Shown: positions 33,113-34,660 of the stretch, in pieces
How positions within the stretch are numbered: position 1 is the stretch's first letter
How the letters are laid out: each line of letters opens with the position of its first letter
DNA from: Rhizobium sp. ASV8
GTDB taxonomy: Bacteria > Pseudomonadota > Alphaproteobacteria > Rhizobiales > Rhizobiaceae
Direction: 5' to 3'
DNA length: 34,660 nt
Assembly (NCBI RefSeq): GCF_016429255.1
Contig: NZ_JAELUG010000076.1
Span: forward strand, 1-34,660
Program-made: the position numbers and the translations under genes
Notes under the pieces: model-generated
The model's input: only the letters and a program-made list of their open reading frames with translations
Told to the model about the DNA's origin: nothing
Databases searched by the model: none

Positions 33113-34096
33113 TTGGAACTGTTGAGCTCTCTGGATCTGCTCCACAAGGACCGTATACGGACGCCCTTCAATCGCTGGGTTGATGATCTTCACGACATTT
33201 GCGGCAGTTTCCGCCCAAGCAGCATGGATACGAGCCTCGACATTCATGGCGAAGCCCGGCGCATCAATGCGTGCGGCATGGAATTTTCCCATATCTCGAA
33301 CGATCTCGATCGCATCCACCGCGATTGGGATGATGTGCGGCGTGACGCGGTCGAGCAGCTCTTTCTGATTGTCCAGCTGGAAGGTTCCTGCGGGGTGGAG
33401 CATTCCGGCCGCCAAAGCGCGCTGAATGTCGGCGACTGCATACTGGTGGACTCCACCAAGCCCACGACATTTCATTTCCACGGGAAATACAGCAACCATC
33501 TGTCCCTCAACGTCCCGGGACAGCTCATGTATTTCCATGGCAGTGACAAGCTCAACGTCGCGCGCACACTGGAAGCCGCCAATCCGATGGCGGTTACCTT
33601 GCGGGCATTGGTGGGCAAGATCCTTTCGACCTCAGAGAGCGACGCCCAGGCGCCGGACCTTCGCCAGACGATGCTCGATGCAACGCGACAGGCGTTCGTA
33701 TCCGATCTCGAAAGCTTGCTGTCCTTCGACTCGCTGAATGATCTGGGATCCAGCCGGCTGCACATGGTCGACGTTCTGATCGATCAGCATCTGACCCGAT
33801 CCTATCTCTCCGCCAAATGGCTGGCCAAGCGCATCGGCGTGTCGATGCGGGTGCTTCAGCTGCATTTCCAGGACATGGGAATGACCTGCACGACCCTCAT
33901 TCGCGACAAGCGCCTGCGCTTCGCGCGTGAGAAGATCAAACAGCTCCGGTTTCAGCACGATGCGCAGACCATTGCGGATGTCGCCTATTCGGTCGGCTTC
34001 AACGATCTGTCCTATTTCAATCGTTGTTTTAAAGATCTTTTTGCCTGCACGCCGACCGATCTTCTGAGATCGGCAGATCGCAGCCTCGCAAACTAG
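33113..34096 (+). CDS. AraC-family transcriptional regulator
   Basis: This regulator is about 327 residues from the TTG at 33113. The N-terminal ligand/oligomer domain (about 10-190; it looks like AraC_binding_2, as in FeaR-type regulators) is followed by a double helix-turn-helix (about 220-320). Recognition features include AKWLAKRIGVSMRVLQLHF in the first helix pair and IADVAYSVGFNDLSYFNRCF in the second, then the family's FKDLFACTPTDLLR end. The open frame runs back to 32924 without a credible start. TTG at 33113 has GAGG five bases upstream; GTG at 33092 has no ribosome site. It could control the operon behind it, the binding-protein gene ahead at 34352, or both. Confidence 0.85.
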   Translation: MELLSSLDLLHKDRIRTPFNRWVDDLHDICGSFRPSSMDTSLDIHGEARRINACGMEFSHISNDLDRIHRDWDDVRRDAVEQLFLIVQLEGSCGVEHSGRQSALNVGDCILVDSTKPTTFHFHGKYSNHLSLNVPGQLMYFHGSDKLNVARTLEAANPMAVTLRALVGKILSTSESDAQAPDLRQTMLDATRQAFVSDLESLLSFDSLNDLGSSRLHMVDVLIDQHLTRSYLSAKWLAKRIGVSMRVLQLHFQDMGMTCTTLIRDKRLRFAREKIKQLRFQHDAQTIADVAYSVGFNDLSYFNRCFKDLFACTPTDLLRSADRSLAN

Positions 34097-34146
34097 CGCA
34101 GTCCCGGCGCTTACCTTCACACATGTTTGCCACGCCCGTCGAACGA

Positions 34147-34167
34147 CGGCCGCTCACTGAGCGGCCG
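34147..34167 (+). terminator. Perfect hairpin after the AraC gene
   Basis: CGGCCGCTC (34147-34155) and GAGCGGCCG (34159-34167) pair perfectly over nine bases with a three-base ACT loop. It is 50 bases past the AraC stop and lacks a U-run, so termination is likely but not certain. Confidence 0.5.
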
Positions 34168-34351
34168 CAGACCCAATCCAATTGGTCGGGCGAGCAAATG
34201 GAATCGGCGCGACCTCATCCCAGATTCGTTTCGCTCCAAGACAGGCCTTCAGCCGCGTGTTCGTGTGTGCGGACGCGGTCGCAAAAGAAAAGCCGCCCGA
34301 GGTTTCTCGAGGACGGAAAGCGCCGACGTATTTGGAGGAGGAACGAAAGCT

Positions 34352-34660
34352 ATGATTTCAATGAATTTCAGGCGTGCCATTGCGCTCGGCCTGTTAACGG
34401 CGACAACGGCTCTGGCGGGTTTTTCCGTTGCGCAAGCGCAGGAGCTTGTCCTCGGCGTCATCGGCAACAGCAAGGATATGGTGCAACCATATTCTCCGAC
34501 AGACTCGGTATCTGCGGATTCCATGTACGATCAGCTGTATGACGGCCTCACCAGCCACGATTCCAAGGGTGGCGTCGTCATGCGCCTTGCGGAGTCCATG
34601 ACCCCGAATGCGGCCATGGACGTCTGGACCGTCAAGCTTCGTCCCAACGTCAAGCGCCAC
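34352..34660 (+). CDS. Dipeptide-type ABC importer binding protein (3' part off window)
   Basis: Only the first 103 codons lie in the window and the frame is open at the edge. The N-terminus is a signal peptide (about 1-29, ending SVAQAQ before Glu). The mature part starts with a strand LVLGVIGNSKDM and has SMYDQLYDGLTSHDSKG, then the AESMTPN...WTVKLRPNVK pattern typical of SBP_bac_5 binding proteins just before the conserved FxDG region. The ATG at 34352 follows an excellent GGAGGAGGAA; a second ATG at 34361 is less well placed. It is a paralogue in type, not a copy, of the 25267 protein. An importer operon probably continues beyond the window. The AraC gene upstream is the likely regulator. 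Confidence 0.88.
   Translation, partial: MISMNFRRAIALGLLTATTALAGFSVAQAQELVLGVIGNSKDMVQPYSPTDSVSADSMYDQLYDGLTSHDSKGGVVMRLAESMTPNAAMDVWTVKLRPNVKRH

Noticed and set aside
1..34660. Mobile elements, CRISPR arrays, tRNA genes, toxin-antitoxin pairs or phage genes
   Set aside because: I looked for transposase-like frames, terminal repeats, evenly spaced direct repeats and cloverleaf sequences and saw none that stand up. A short insertion remnant in the gaps cannot be fully excluded by eye.

Overview
The window looks like an accessory stretch of a Rhizobiaceae genome (Rhizobium, Agrobacterium or Allorhizobium type), quite possibly from a plasmid or chromid. This rests on high-GC coding bias, dense ABC importers with private regulators, an alphaproteobacterial chemoreceptor, and resemblance of several proteins to families I remember as named after Agrobacterium (Allorhizobium) vitis loci. 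No rRNA, tRNA, CRISPR array, insertion sequence or replication gene is visible.

Layout. (1) 1-4615, minus strand: a phosphopantetheinyl transferase cut by the window edge, translationally coupled to a very large Pls/PosA-type synthetase (adenylation, carrier, then six membrane segments alternating with three left-handed beta-helix domains). This is the architecture of epsilon-poly-lysine synthetase. (2) 5057-10185, minus strand: an RpiR-type regulator heading a catabolic operon with an isochorismatase-like hydrolase, a glutamine synthetase-like ligase, an N-formylglutamate amidohydrolase-like enzyme and a class III aminotransferase. (3) 10354-15153, plus strand: a divergent Liv/HAAT-type importer comprising a permease-ATPase fusion, a binding protein, a second ATPase and a second permease. 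It probably feeds the enzymes of region 2. (4) 15280-17448: a SnoaL-like protein and a short-chain dehydrogenase, divergent from a LysR regulator. (5) 17840-20937: an orphan chemoreceptor, a gene-poor 545-base gap ending in a strong stem-loop, and a small exported protein. (6) 21186-24679, minus strand: a metallo-beta-lactamase-fold hydrolase and an Fe3+/polyamine-like importer (two permeases, one binding protein) with no ATPase gene in its operon. (7) 25267-32826, plus strand: a complete dipeptide-type importer, a luciferase-like flavin monooxygenase and two carboxymuconolactone-decarboxylase/AhpD-fold proteins. This is a conserved but functionally undefined gene set. (8) 33113-34660: an AraC-type regulator and the start of another dipeptide-type binding protein that runs off the window.

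How the genes fit together. The window is mostly uptake-plus-catabolism modules, each with its own regulator. The best candidates for undescribed biology are the Pls-like synthetase with its activating transferase (a likely homo-poly-amino-acid product), the importer/monooxygenase/CMD operon (a likely oxidative attack on an imported small molecule), and the RpiR-controlled glutamylation/deformylation/transamination cluster. Stem-loops follow each of the three complete binding-protein genes and probably help set expression of these proteins relative to their partners. All functions are read from sequence and remembered family features; no database search was run.
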